A DNA stretch of 64,000 bases from Aquimarina algicola (lineage in GTDB: Bacteria; Bacteroidota; Bacteroidia; Flavobacteriales; Flavobacteriaceae), in contig NZ_VFWZ01000007.1 in NCBI RefSeq assembly GCF_006443095.1, positions 1-64,000 of the forward strand, in the 5' to 3' direction. Numbering within the stretch: the stretch's first letter is position 1; every line of letters begins with the position of its first letter. The notes under the pieces were generated by a model, which was not told the origin of the DNA, ran no database searches, and saw nothing but the letters and a program-made list of their open reading frames with translations. The translations under genes and the position numbers were made by a program. Below are positions 27,436-36,582 of this stretch, one piece after another.

Positions 27436-28077
27436 TCATACTAAATCGCTTAATCTAGCTGTTTGTTCATTTTCTAATTTCGATTTTATGATGGCTAGCA
27501 GTTCATCTTGTGTCATAAAACGGTTAAAGTATTCTTCTAAAGTTCCTTCTATAGATATTTTGTCAAAAAATTCTTCATGATCAGTACCATATACTACCGG
27601 GTTTTCTGGATTAGGATCAGTCAAACAAACGTACAAATGATCTGGAAAACTATAATCATAACCAATTTGTATAAGTTCCATTTTTTCACCTTTGATTATT
27701 TTTTTCCACTCTTCTTCTTTCCACTCTCCACTCCACTCGTCATAACTTGGTGTTCCTTCTGTAAATGGTGTAAACAATTCATTTTGAAAAAAGGTTTGTC
27801 CTCGTCCCTCATCGGTAAGGCAATAATAATATGACAACAATTCTTGATAGAATGTATCTTTATCTTTCTTGAATTGTGCTCTGTGTTTATCTACATACTC
27901 CCCTATTCCATAAATGGGTTCTGTTTGTTCTGCTTTTGCCCATGTGGTATCTTCTGGTTTTCTATATAAAACAGTATTAAAAGTAATCGCTTGTATATCT
28001 TCTTTTAATGTAGTTCCTCTAATATTACTAATATTACCTCCTAAGGCTTGTATTCTATCAAGAATTTCTTTTTTCAT
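27436..28077 (-). CDS. SUKH-like hypothetical protein
   Basis: A 213-residue cytosolic protein. The C-terminal half has the late SUKH pattern: MELIQIGYDYSFPDHLYVCL, NPVVYGTDHEEFF and GTLEEYFNRF. The N-terminal half contains a long acidic/aromatic insertion (PSYDEWSGEWKEEEWKK). The assignment is less secure than for the 25344-26012 gene because the glycine-rich N-terminal turn is not clear. It sits 55 bases upstream of the hypothetical lipoprotein gene on the same strand. Confidence 0.6.
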   Translation of the reverse strand: MKKEILDRIQALGGNISNIRGTTLKEDIQAITFNTVLYRKPEDTTWAKAEQTEPIYGIGEYVDKHRAQFKKDKDTFYQELLSYYYCLTDEGRGQTFFQNELFTPFTEGTPSYDEWSGEWKEEEWKKIIKGEKMELIQIGYDYSFPDHLYVCLTDPNPENPVVYGTDHEEFFDKISIEGTLEEYFNRFMTQDELLAIIKSKLENEQTARLSDLV

Positions 28078-28128
28078 TTATTTTCTAGCTCTAATTGTTA
28101 TATAACTCAATTAAAAAGTATTTTTAAT

Positions 28129-29136
28129 TTATTGTAACTCTTTAATCAAAGACTTTATAATTTCTATTTTTTCTTCGTCAGTCATTTCTGGGGCATAACT
28201 AACATGATTTAACTCATCTACCATTTTTTGATTTTTACTTTCTTCTTTGCTTAAAAGAAACCTGAGCGTATTAACGATATATGAATCATTAAAATAAAAA
28301 TCTTTTTTGTTCTCTAAAAGTAAAATACATTTACGAAGCGTTACCGTTCTTATTTCTTCGGGAAAATCGTTATACAGTAATGTCAAAAGGTGATCTTTTT
28401 TTAAAATCAAATTGGTTTCAAATGCGTAGTTTTTGAGTATTTCTTTTTGATTTTTTGTTACGTTTAATTGTACACCTCTGGATGCATAATATGTCATAAA
28501 ACTAGAATCAGTTGATAAGATATCTTCAAAAAAATACAATTCTCCTTCTGGATAATGAGGCCCTGAGCCGGCTATATTATTCTTATTTTTAATTACTTCG
28601 ATGTACTTATCAATATAACGCTTACTTCTTTTTTTTAAGGATTTAATCTTCTCTGTTTCTTTTACAAAATCAATAAATGTCAATAAATAACTAAGTTCTT
28701 CTTTATATACATCTATTGAAAAAACAAGTTCAAAAGTTAGTTTTCCTTTTTTGCAAAATATCAAAGTTGACCTACCAATATATCCATCTTCTCCTTCTGA
28801 TTCATCTACTATTAAAATAGGCGAAGTCGTTATCAAATCCTCATAAAAAGCATTATCTATTGTTTCGTGTATAATGATTCGTTCTTTTTCTAAATTAGAG
28901 TTTTTTCCTATTAAATATTGAATTACCTGTATACTATCTAGATATTTATAACTTTCAGAATCGGATATAGCCCATCTTTTATTGATAAAGTTTGGATGTG
29001 ATTCTTTGTGTGCTATTTCAGCAATGATGTCTGATTTAAGAATAATTTCTCTAAATGACTTGGTCTGAGCATAACTACTACTTAAAAAGATTACTAATAG
29101 CCTAAAAAATAGTATTTTGTATTTTATCATTATCAA
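28129..29136 (-). CDS. Secreted hypothetical protein
   Basis: A 335-residue protein with an N-terminal signal peptide (cleavage probably after SSYAQ) and no later membrane segment. The mature part is rich in Lys/Glu with many predicted helices. It starts 9 bases after the preceding membrane-protein gene stops, so they are very likely co-expressed. No family recognised; part of the immunity-like cluster by position. Confidence 0.6.
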   Translation of the reverse strand: MIMIKYKILFFRLLVIFLSSSYAQTKSFREIILKSDIIAEIAHKESHPNFINKRWAISDSESYKYLDSIQVIQYLIGKNSNLEKERIIIHETIDNAFYEDLITTSPILIVDESEGEDGYIGRSTLIFCKKGKLTFELVFSIDVYKEELSYLLTFIDFVKETEKIKSLKKRSKRYIDKYIEVIKNKNNIAGSGPHYPEGELYFFEDILSTDSSFMTYYASRGVQLNVTKNQKEILKNYAFETNLILKKDHLLTLLYNDFPEEIRTVTLRKCILLLENKKDFYFNDSYIVNTLRFLLSKEESKNQKMVDELNHVSYAPEMTDEEKIEIIKSLIKELQ

Positions 29137-29145
29137 TAGCTTTTG

Positions 29146-29958
29146 TTATTTCTTAGAATTTCTCTTCATATTTCTTCTAAACGCATTGTATTGGCTGGTG
29201 ATCCCAAATAATGAAACGGCATAAAATCCAAGATTAGACAATCCCAAAACGATTTCTCCTGTAGTAAAGCCATCATCCATAATCATTTTATAAGTGATCC
29301 AACTGAATACGGGACATAGTATTAAAAGTATCAAATTCATCCCCAAACTTTTACTGCTATATGTTACTTGATTTTTTACAGGAGCACTTTTTCTATTCTT
29401 CAGAGCATTCTGATAGGTATCACACTTTGAAAAATCTACGAATAATAAATTAACAAACCCTGTTCCAGAAGCTATTAGGTCATTGCTATCTAAAAAGGTA
29501 ATATTTCTGGCTTTTTTTTGATGTACTGCATCAATCTCTTGTAGAATCACTTTTTCAAAAATATCTACACTGTCATAAAACGACGAAAACTGTATCATGT
29601 CAATATATAATGTGTCTTCTTCATTCAAATTAGACTGTATAAAATCAACAAAATCTCCATACAAAGCAATTACTTTTGAAAAATGAGTTGACAATAATTG
29701 TTTTGCAATTGTAATGTTTTGTAGAAGTGATTTTCGAGAAATCTCTATATAAGTCGAATATTCTTCCAAACTCTCCATTATTTCTTCTTCTTCACCATAC
29801 TGTTCTAGTTTTTCTAGTTTTCTCCAATATTTCAAGGCTCTTACTACTTCTCCTTTATCTACCAATGTTAACCAAAAAAATGGTAGTGAATTATTAGATT
29901 CAAAAAGGACAATTTCTTTATCCTTTTTCTGTATAAACAATCGACTTCTATTTCCCAT
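29146..29958 (-). CDS. Hypothetical protein with C-terminal membrane anchor
   Basis: A 270-residue protein: an N-terminal cytosolic part of ~200 residues beginning RSRLFIQKKDKEIVLFESN, rich in acidic helices (EEEEIMESLEEYS), then two transmembrane segments (MNLILLILCPVFSWITY and IVLGLSNLGFYAVSLFG) and a basic tail RRNMKRNSKK. I do not recognise the family. Two terminal membrane helices with a cytosolic head are seen in several immunity protein families, consistent with its neighbours. Confidence 0.6.
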   Translation of the reverse strand: MGNRSRLFIQKKDKEIVLFESNNSLPFFWLTLVDKGEVVRALKYWRKLEKLEQYGEEEEIMESLEEYSTYIEISRKSLLQNITIAKQLLSTHFSKVIALYGDFVDFIQSNLNEEDTLYIDMIQFSSFYDSVDIFEKVILQEIDAVHQKKARNITFLDSNDLIASGTGFVNLLFVDFSKCDTYQNALKNRKSAPVKNQVTYSSKSLGMNLILLILCPVFSWITYKMIMDDGFTTGEIVLGLSNLGFYAVSLFGITSQYNAFRRNMKRNSKK

Positions 29959-30071
29959 ATATTACTTTTATCTTAAAATCAATTCTTCATAATTACTTAT
30001 TAACACCTCTTTTATCTAGATTTTGTATTTTACATTAATGTATCATGGAATAAGCAGTAAATGATATAAAG

Positions 30072-30347
30072 TTACTTTGAATAACCTATACCACTCGCAT
30101 AGAGATAACTTCCTACAAAACTGGATAATGCTACTATCGCATAAAAAATTGCAAGAACTATTTGAAATCTTTTCTCGCCTACAAAACTATATAACATACG
30201 CTGTCTAAAAGAAGATAAGTTCAATGCCCATTTCTTTCTTTTAAAATTACCAAAAGATAATATCGCACAAACTATCCCCAAAATCAGATAGGGATACTGT
30301 GGGTTATTATACATAAACTGCTGTGTTTTGTCCATTAATTCTTCCAT
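30072..30347 (-). CDS. Imm17-like two-helix membrane protein
   Basis: A 91-residue protein with two hydrophobic segments (YLILGIVCAILSFG and VLAIFYAIVALSSFVGSYL) separated by a basic stretch with KKWALNLSS and FVGEKRFQIV. This order (short N-terminal asparagine/proline start, TM, W-containing loop, GEK-R, TM) resembles the immunity protein 17 family. It would protect against a membrane- or periplasm-acting effector. The match is from memory of the family pattern. Confidence 0.55.
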   Translation of the reverse strand: MEELMDKTQQFMYNNPQYPYLILGIVCAILSFGNFKRKKWALNLSSFRQRMLYSFVGEKRFQIVLAIFYAIVALSSFVGSYLYASGIGYSK

Positions 30348-30444
30348 ACTTTAAAAGTAAATAAAATCCTGCCGGTTACTTATTCTCAATTCATATTCGC
30401 AAAGAATAGATATATATTTGAACGATATTGATTGTAGATATTTT

Positions 30445-31128
30445 TTATAAAAAATCAATTGTAAAAACATTATATAACCCTTTTTCCGGATTATTGATGT
30501 ATATAATCTCACAATCAGGTTTTTGGGTTGTTTGATTGATCAATCGGTATACACATCTGTCAAAATGATCTCTTGTCTTACGGCGTTCATAAGTAATAAT
30601 ATTAAGAAAATTTTGTAAAACTTTGAGATTGAATGTATCATATTGAAAGAGTATGAATTGATCTTTATCGTGCTGATTTAATACATATGATACTGTATTT
30701 TCTTTTTCAAATCTGTAACCATCTATTTTTGTATTTATATCTACGACTACATTTTTATAATTTTTAAGACTATCAATAACGATATGAAGATATAATTCTG
30801 AATTTTTATCAAACCATGCAACACCGTCTTCGAATGTTACATTACTTTTTTTATCTGTAATTCTTATAAGTTGACTACCTTGATAAGTGGGTAAAATATC
30901 CTTATCTATTAATTTGAAAACTTTTTTGATACTATCTTTTGTATCTATAAAATTATTTATTTGGTAATATCCTTTTACAGGGATTCCTCCATTCTTTTTT
31001 GCATAAATATCTTCAATTGGATGAATAGACATCGCTTTATCTTGATGACAAGCAGAAACAAAAACCAAAACGCTGATTACTACTATTATTTTTATATAAT
31101 TCATTTGACTAAAAATATTGTTTTGCAA
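30445..31128 (-). CDS. Hypothetical lipoprotein
   Basis: A 227-residue protein with signal peptide and lipobox VFVSACHQ. The mature part is strand-rich with aromatic residues (KGYYQINNFIDTK, YVLNQHDKDQFILF). No recognised family. The ATG-proximal residues MQNNIFSQ precede a second Met (MNYIKIIVV, residue 9) that would give a more typical signal peptide, so that start may be used. First gene of the cluster transcribed toward the SUKH genes. Confidence 0.6.
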   Translation of the reverse strand: MQNNIFSQMNYIKIIVVISVLVFVSACHQDKAMSIHPIEDIYAKKNGGIPVKGYYQINNFIDTKDSIKKVFKLIDKDILPTYQGSQLIRITDKKSNVTFEDGVAWFDKNSELYLHIVIDSLKNYKNVVVDINTKIDGYRFEKENTVSYVLNQHDKDQFILFQYDTFNLKVLQNFLNIITYERRKTRDHFDRCVYRLINQTTQKPDCEIIYINNPEKGLYNVFTIDFL

Positions 31129-31262
31129 TAAATCTAATCCAAATCAATACATAGAATAACACCCAATGTATTTATGTCTTAAAAGAGTTTATTTTCGTAA
31201 ACACTTTCAAAACATCTAATCGTAATCAAAATTTATTTAAAGAAATTGAAGATAGAAACAAA

Positions 31263-32132
31263 CTAAACTATTGGTATGTAAATTTCTGTTATCAACTCGT
31301 CTTTTGGAGTATCACTTTCGTCATTGATATAAAATTCTATAGTTGGTTGATCTGCTAGTTCTAATTGTATCTTTGTGAGCCAATGTGTATATATTTTATG
31401 ATACGTATCATAACTAGATTCATGGCTTCCTTTGTGTATAAACTTAGCATATTTTTGCTCTTTTATTACTTTAATATTGAATAATCCTTTTGTTTCAATA
31501 TTTACATTATCGTCTAACAAAATAGCGGCATTATATCTACAGTTTATGCTATCTGTTATCTCTTCATCATCCAAAATCTCTCCTAAAAAAACTGTTCTCT
31601 CGTGTAGTATTTTCTTTTTAAGCGCATAAATACTTAATTGCTCCCATGTATTTTCAATAGCTTTAATATTATCATAATTACCATAATATGTAAGATAAAG
31701 CACTCTTAAATCAGGTAGCTTTTCTATAGTAAAACTAGGTGTATCTATTGTGTTGATATCTATTTCTTTTATAGATTCTTGAATGATACTTTGTTTAAAT
31801 TCATGTGAATTTCTAAAGATAGTAGGCGAACAATTAAAATGTTTTTTAAATGCTTTGCTGAATGAAGAAATCTCATTGTACCCAATATCCAAAGCAATAT
31901 CTGCTATAGGTTGATTAGAAAACTTTAAATATTCTGCTGCTTTTTCTAAACGCAATCTTTTTTGATAATGCCCGATAGTTTCTTGATGTAAGGCTAAAAA
32001 AATCCTATTAATATTTCTGTAAGAATAAAAAACTGTGTCTTCAATTTCTTGTACTGTAATCTCTTCTTTAAATCTTTTATCTAGTAAACTAAGTAATTTT
32101 TTATATCGATCTAAATGGGTGGGATTATTCAT
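31263..32132 (-). CDS. AraC-family regulator with GyrI-like ligand domain
   Basis: Residues ~1-105 hold two helix-turn-helix motifs of the AraC type (ITVQEIEDTVFYSYRNINRI; IADIALDIGYNEISSFSKAF, followed by the family's FNCSPTIFR). Residues ~130-290 resemble a GyrI/SOUL-like effector-binding domain (LRVLYLTYYGNYDNI ... YAKFIHKGSHESSYDTYHKIY ... ITEIYIPI). This SoxS/Rob-like architecture senses small hydrophobic ligands. I start at ATG 32132 (MNNPTHLDRY); a farther ATG at 32162 would add ten unconserved residues. The target may be the divergent pair of secreted-protein genes starting at 32279. Confidence 0.88.
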   Translation of the reverse strand: MNNPTHLDRYKKLLSLLDKRFKEEITVQEIEDTVFYSYRNINRIFLALHQETIGHYQKRLRLEKAAEYLKFSNQPIADIALDIGYNEISSFSKAFKKHFNCSPTIFRNSHEFKQSIIQESIKEIDINTIDTPSFTIEKLPDLRVLYLTYYGNYDNIKAIENTWEQLSIYALKKKILHERTVFLGEILDDEEITDSINCRYNAAILLDDNVNIETKGLFNIKVIKEQKYAKFIHKGSHESSYDTYHKIYTHWLTKIQLELADQPTIEFYINDESDTPKDELITEIYIPIV

Positions 32133-32278
32133 ATTCTTTAATTTAAGAAAACAAGTTAACACATATTTGTTGGTTATCTCTTATCCATTTAAGACAAGTT
32201 AATCATAAACCATTTTGTCCAAAATGAGCAAACAACTCTTGGCCTATCCATAATACTTTTACACAAAAGTAAATTATT

Positions 32279-32686
32279 ATGAAAACAATACTCGTCAAGT
32301 TACTATTAAGTATAATTGTTTTTTTGCTAGGTTCTATACTTTATGCCAATGCACAAAAAGTACAAAGAGAAAACATATTAAATCATTGGAAATTAAAAAA
32401 CTACAGTATTAGTAACAAAAACTATTCTTTATCAAAAAAAGAACTAAAAGACTATCTCAAATTTAACCATGATGGTTCTTTCACATCTGTGTTTGATAGT
32501 GAGAGAACATTAGGAAAATGGTCTTTAAATTCTGAAGAAGGTGCTATATACTTATATACTGACATCAATGACAAAACACCATTGAAGATAATAATTCAAA
32601 AAATTACTACACAAAGTCTTATTGTACAATTAGATACTAGACAACTTAGAGGTGTAAATTTTCATTACAAAGCAGAAAAAAGATGA
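32279..32686 (+). CDS. Secreted lipocalin-like hypothetical protein
   Basis: A 135-residue protein with a signal peptide (cleavage near YANAQ). The mature part reads like a small lipocalin/META-type barrel: ILNHWKLKNYSI, LKFNHDGSFTSVF, LGKWSLNSEEGAIYLY. The stop overlaps the next start by four bases (ATGA), indicating translational coupling. Divergent from the AraC regulator gene. Ligand unknown. Confidence 0.65.
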   Translation: MKTILVKLLLSIIVFLLGSILYANAQKVQRENILNHWKLKNYSISNKNYSLSKKELKDYLKFNHDGSFTSVFDSERTLGKWSLNSEEGAIYLYTDINDKTPLKIIIQKITTQSLIVQLDTRQLRGVNFHYKAEKR

Positions 32687-33273
32687 TACATTTACAAACA
32701 TTGGTAATCTGTTTTTCTTTTTTTACTTGTTTTTCTATAGTTGCACAAGAGGAAACCATATGGGAAAGAAAAAAAATCAAACCAAATCTTGAAACAAATT
32801 ACGATAGTAATTGGATAAATCTACTTACATACAAAAAATCATTTAGTAAATATCGAGAAAGCTGGTCTATTCAGTATACCGGTTTTGAAGATATAGATAA
32901 TGACTTAATAATACCTTTTACATTATCATATGGGCAAAATAAAATTGAAAATAAAATACTGAATGAAAGAGGATACAAATCAGTAGATATTTTTGCTCTT
33001 GGATTTGGGTTAAGTGGATACTTGAAAATGTTTCAAGGTTTGTATATAGGCCTTGGCGCAGAAGTTTCTCCAGGTATAGAGTCTACTGTAAGAATAAATC
33101 AAGCTAAAAATTCACATTTTTATATTGGTGCTGATTTTAAACAAGGAATAAAAATAATTCCTTGGTCAGAATTTGGAATTGTAATTGGAATAGAGTCTTT
33201 TCAAAAAATTCAAAATTCAAAAATTTATACATCAGAAATAGGTTGGGCATTCGAGGTTGGAATCAATTTTTAG
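32683..33273 (+). CDS. Secreted beta-barrel-like hypothetical protein
   Basis: A 196-residue protein with a signal peptide ending near SIVAQ. The mature part alternates hydrophobic and polar residues (YKSVDIFALGFGLSGYLKMF, LYIGLGAEVSPG, HFYIGADFKQG) and ends with an aromatic residue (WAFEVGINF), as in small outer-membrane barrels. Overlaps the preceding gene by four bases and is presumably made together with it. No family assigned. Confidence 0.65.
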   Translation: MIHLQTLVICFSFFTCFSIVAQEETIWERKKIKPNLETNYDSNWINLLTYKKSFSKYRESWSIQYTGFEDIDNDLIIPFTLSYGQNKIENKILNERGYKSVDIFALGFGLSGYLKMFQGLYIGLGAEVSPGIESTVRINQAKNSHFYIGADFKQGIKIIPWSEFGIVIGIESFQKIQNSKIYTSEIGWAFEVGINF

Positions 33274-33504
33274 ATTCGTTTACTATTATTATACAACACA
33301 TGAAATTAATGAAGTAATCAATCTATAAATTTATATCTCTTTTTATAATTGATATCCTATTAACATAAATTATTTTGCGCGTAAGAATTATAAATTTCTA
33401 TACCAAAGGCAAAAAATACATTTTTACATTTCATTAACATAAATAAACAATAATTTAAGATTAATGGAACGATTTCACGTTTAAAAACGAAAAAAAACAA
33501 CAAT

Positions 33505-33555
33505 GTACCCTAAAAGTACCCATGCAATTTTTAATAATGTACTCCATATGTATAC
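33505..33555. promoter_or_regulatory. Paired GTAYYC direct repeats, copy 1
   Basis: GTACCC at 33505 and 33516 (11 bases apart), then GTACTC at 33539 and GTATAC at 33550 (again 11 apart). Tandem 6-7-base direct repeats at 11-base spacing are the pattern bound by winged-helix (PhoB/OmpR-like) dimers. A related array lies at 36791-36837. Confidence 0.4.
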
Positions 33556-33929
33556 TTGTAATCTCTTTGATATGGTTTTATTTTTTTGACTTTTGCTGTA
33601 ACGCAAAACTACTTTTATACCCCAAAACATTTAAGATTTATTGAGAAATAAATTTATCTTAAATTAAAAGTAAGAACTTAACTAACTTAATGTAATGAAA
33701 AGAAATTATCTATTTAGAATCTACCTAAGAGCAAAAGAAAAACCTATTCTTCATTCTTTTGATCACTTTGTTTTTTAGAAAAACCTGATCATTGTACTAA
33801 TGGCAAATTAAATTTTGACTTTTCTCTTTATTATTTATTTCGATTTATTCACTCTACGAAATCAAAAAACTACATCATTTATTTGATTATTTTTAAGATT
33901 TAAGAAATAAAGAAAAATCAAACAAATTT

Positions 33930-34045
33930 ATGGCTCTAGTGTAAAGTAAAAGCAAAACTTATACTTTTTTATAATCTTGATGATAAATATATTAATAGGG
34001 GGTCTATTACTACATCAAAATTATAGACTAGAGCCATTTTATTTT
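33930..34045 (+). ncRNA. Candidate structured RNA with closing stem and U-rich tail
   Basis: An 11-base closing stem (ATGGCTCTAGT 33930-33940 with ACTAGAGCCAT 34027-34037) encloses two further helices: AAAGTA/TACTTT (33943-33948 with 33962-33967) and ATAATCTTGATG/CATCAAAATTAT (33971-33982 with 34013-34024, one mismatch). The latter carries an inner hairpin TAATAG-GGGGT-CTATTA (33993-34009). A T-rich stretch follows (to 34045). This fits a three-way-junction RNA with an intrinsic terminator-like end; orientation is inferred from the T-rich tail. Confidence 0.45.
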
Positions 34046-34357
34046 AATAAATTGTAAAAACACTTTTCCAGATTCTACATTAACGCTCAGTTGAAAGAAA
34101 TATTTTTATTTTGACAATTATTCAGAGTCAGTTAGGTAATAAGTATTCTTATATAGTAACACGATACTAGAATTCTATGATATTATCAATATTATAGTAA
34201 CAGAAGGCATAACTCCTTTTTTGTTATTAAATTCATTCAAAAAAATGATTCTCTTGATACAATTCATAAAATATAATTACATGGAAATATTTTATAATAT
34301 ATGATCATATATATTTAAAATAAACTTTTTATTTTACCAGATATTAATTTACAATAA

Positions 34358-35455
34358 ATGAAATATCGAATACCGATAATAATACTAGGCGTTTGTCTTT
34401 TTATGGCTTTGTCCTGTAACACAAAATCAAATAAAAAAACAGAGCAACTTGATACTACTGAGCATCAAAATATTACACAAAAAATTGATGGTCCACCGGG
34501 TATGAAATGGATTCCAAATGGTAATTTTACTATTGGAGCATTAATGAATGATCCCGAAGCACGTATAGACGAGAAACCATCACATAAGGTTTCTATGTCA
34601 GGGTTTTGGATGGATACTACAGAAGTAACCAATGCTCAATTTAAAGATTTTATAAAAGCTACCGGATATGTTACTACCGCAGAAAAAAAACCAGATTGGA
34701 ATGAATTAAAAAAACAATTACCCCCAGATACACCAAAACCACATGATTCTATTTTGGTAGCTGGTGCTATGGTATTTACACCTATCGATACAGACAATCT
34801 TTTTGATTGGAGTCAGTGGTGGAAATGGATAAAGGGAGCAAGTTGGAAAAATCCTCAAGGTTTACAGAGTTCTATTGAAAATAAAGATAACCACCCGGTA
34901 GTTCAAATTTCTTGGGAAGATGCAAAAGCTTACCTCGATTGGGCAGGAAAACGTTTCCCTACTAATGCTGAATGGGAGTATGCAGCTCGCGGAGGGCACG
35001 ATAATCGACTATACCCTTGGGGTGATGATGGAAATATAAGTAAATATGGTAACACTTGGCAAGGTACATTTCCACATTACAATGATTTAAAAGATGGTTA
35101 TTATACTACTTCTCCTGTAGGAAATTACCAACCAAATGATTTTGGATTATACGATATGGCAGGAAATGTTTGGGAATGGACATCTGATTGGTATAATGTA
35201 AATTATTACAGACAAAATGCCCAAAAAGAAATCACAAAAAATCCTGGTGGAGCAGACACACCTTTTGATCCCAACTTGCCATATACGCCTCAAAAAATAC
35301 TCCGAGGAGGATCTTTTTTATGCCACTCAAGCTATTGTAGTAGTTATAGGTCTAGCGCAATTATGCATTCAAGTCCTGATAGTAGTCAGGATCATGTTGG
35401 GTTTAGAGGAGTAATGAGTCAAGAGCAGTGGGAAATACTCAAATCAAAAAAATAA
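34358..35455 (+). CDS. Formylglycine-generating enzyme (SUMF1)-like lipoprotein
   Basis: Lipoprotein signal (FMALSCNTKSN) followed by a full FGE-sulfatase domain from residue ~50: GPPGMKWIPNGNFTIG, FWMDTTEVTNAQF, HPVVQISWEDAKAYLDWAGK, RFPTNAEWEYAARGG, GLYDMAGNVWEWTSDWY, and the C-terminal FLCHSSYC with both Cys residues that bind copper and do catalysis in true FGEs, then VGFRGV. Many bacterial homologues lack these cysteines, so this one could convert Cys to formylglycine in sulfatases at the membrane. No sulfatase gene lies in the window. A perfect terminator follows six bases after the stop. Confidence 0.88.
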   Translation: MKYRIPIIILGVCLFMALSCNTKSNKKTEQLDTTEHQNITQKIDGPPGMKWIPNGNFTIGALMNDPEARIDEKPSHKVSMSGFWMDTTEVTNAQFKDFIKATGYVTTAEKKPDWNELKKQLPPDTPKPHDSILVAGAMVFTPIDTDNLFDWSQWWKWIKGASWKNPQGLQSSIENKDNHPVVQISWEDAKAYLDWAGKRFPTNAEWEYAARGGHDNRLYPWGDDGNISKYGNTWQGTFPHYNDLKDGYYTTSPVGNYQPNDFGLYDMAGNVWEWTSDWYNVNYYRQNAQKEITKNPGGADTPFDPNLPYTPQKILRGGSFLCHSSYCSSYRSSAIMHSSPDSSQDHVGFRGVMSQEQWEILKSKK

Positions 35456-35460
35456 AAACA

Positions 35461-35490
35461 AAAATCTCGGATTGCACAATCCGAGATTTT
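35461..35490 (+). terminator. Strong terminator after FGE-like gene
   Basis: Perfect 14-base arms AAAATCTCGGATTG/CAATCCGAGATTTT with a two-base apex, beginning 5 bases after the stop codon; the arm ends in TTTT. Confidence 0.85.
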
Positions 35491-35613
35491 GAAAAAACAT
35501 AACCACATCATAGAATGTTTATATAAACACATTCTAACACTCTACATCATTAACTCAAACACTTACAATCTAAAAACAAAATGAAAAAAAACTTATATTA
35601 TCTTTTTTAAATC

Positions 35614-36582
35614 CTAAAATCTATAACCTGCTACAACACTAACATATCTATGGTTTTGTCCATTATCAAACTCTCCATTTGCATAATAATATCTCATTTG
35701 AAGAACCCAATGATTCTTAACAAAATTAACTCCTCCGTACGCGTTGAATATCAAATTATTAATCACTTCTGATGAAAATAGAGAATCGTTAAAAATATCT
35801 CCTTCGAGCGTGGCATTATACCCGGAAAATTTGTATCGAAAAGAAGCATCTATAAAAAACTCAGTATCTTTTTTGGCACTTAATATTTGATTATTTAAAG
35901 CAATTGAGTTTCCTATATTTTGAAATTTTCCAAACCTAAAGAGTAAAGCAGGTTCTGCATATATAAATATATTTCCTAATGAAGAATTCAACACTGCCGA
36001 AATATCAAACCAAGAATATCTTTTGAGGGTTCTTGCGTACTCAAACCGAAAATTTACCCCAAAAATATCCCCTATCTGATTATCCCAATTAAGGGTTGCG
36101 TCACCCGTAATTTCTCTATGAAACCAGTTCTGAAGATTTCCTGCATAAGAGTGAGGACCTAATATTCCTATATCGACTCCGGTTTTTATAGATGTATTAT
36201 CAAAATCATATCCTAATTTATATTCAAAATAACTCCACCCGGCAAAAGGTCTGTTAGGAGTTTGCATATCAAAGTCGCCAACATCCGGAGTGTAAGCCTC
36301 TACATTAATCCCAATATCATGATAAACACCTTTATTTTTGGGAAATAGTTTTGTAAAAAAAGAATTTTCTTTTGCCTTCCAACGATAATTTGCATTAACG
36401 CCATAGGTATAAAATCGGTCTGTATCTGTATGCCAAACAAAAAAATCATTATCCGTACCAAAACTAATTTCATGAGTATAATAATCTTTACTCTCTTGCC
36501 CTGTAACATGATTAGAAATCGATATGAAAAACAAAAGACAAATTATCTTAATTATATTATGGTTTAAGATTGTAGTTATCAT
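35614..36582 (-). CDS. LpxR-family outer-membrane protein (DUF2219)
   Basis: Signal peptide (cleavage near NHVTGQ), then an outer-membrane barrel. Motifs match the lipid A 3'-O-deacylase LpxR family: GTDNDFF (catalytic Asn-Asp pair in LpxR), DRFYTYGV, YHDIGINVEAYTPDVGDF, RPFAGWSYFEYKLG, and GPHSYAGNLQNWFHREI (catalytic His region). It ends with a barrel-type aromatic terminus (VAGYRF). The probable function is lipid A remodelling in the outer membrane. It stands alone, convergent with the FGE-like gene and divergent from the GH5 gene. Confidence 0.82.
   Translation of the reverse strand: MITTILNHNIIKIICLLFFISISNHVTGQESKDYYTHEISFGTDNDFFVWHTDTDRFYTYGVNANYRWKAKENSFFTKLFPKNKGVYHDIGINVEAYTPDVGDFDMQTPNRPFAGWSYFEYKLGYDFDNTSIKTGVDIGILGPHSYAGNLQNWFHREITGDATLNWDNQIGDIFGVNFRFEYARTLKRYSWFDISAVLNSSLGNIFIYAEPALLFRFGKFQNIGNSIALNNQILSAKKDTEFFIDASFRYKFSGYNATLEGDIFNDSLFSSEVINNLIFNAYGGVNFVKNHWVLQMRYYYANGEFDNGQNHRYVSVVAGYRF

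Larger units (their letters stand above)
33274..34357. other. 1.1 kb gene-free region
   Basis: No convincing gene on either strand; the longest Met-initiated peptides on the plus strand are about 25-27 residues. It contains four GTAYYC repeats (33505-33555), an inverted repeat TTTTGC-TGTAAC-GCAAAA (33591-33608), and a candidate structured RNA (33930-34045). The remainder is A/T-rich. Confidence 0.5.

Noticed and set aside
33690..33780. 27-codon Met-initiated peptide in the gene-free region
   Set aside because: No terminator, no recognisable leader or motif, and length expected by chance.
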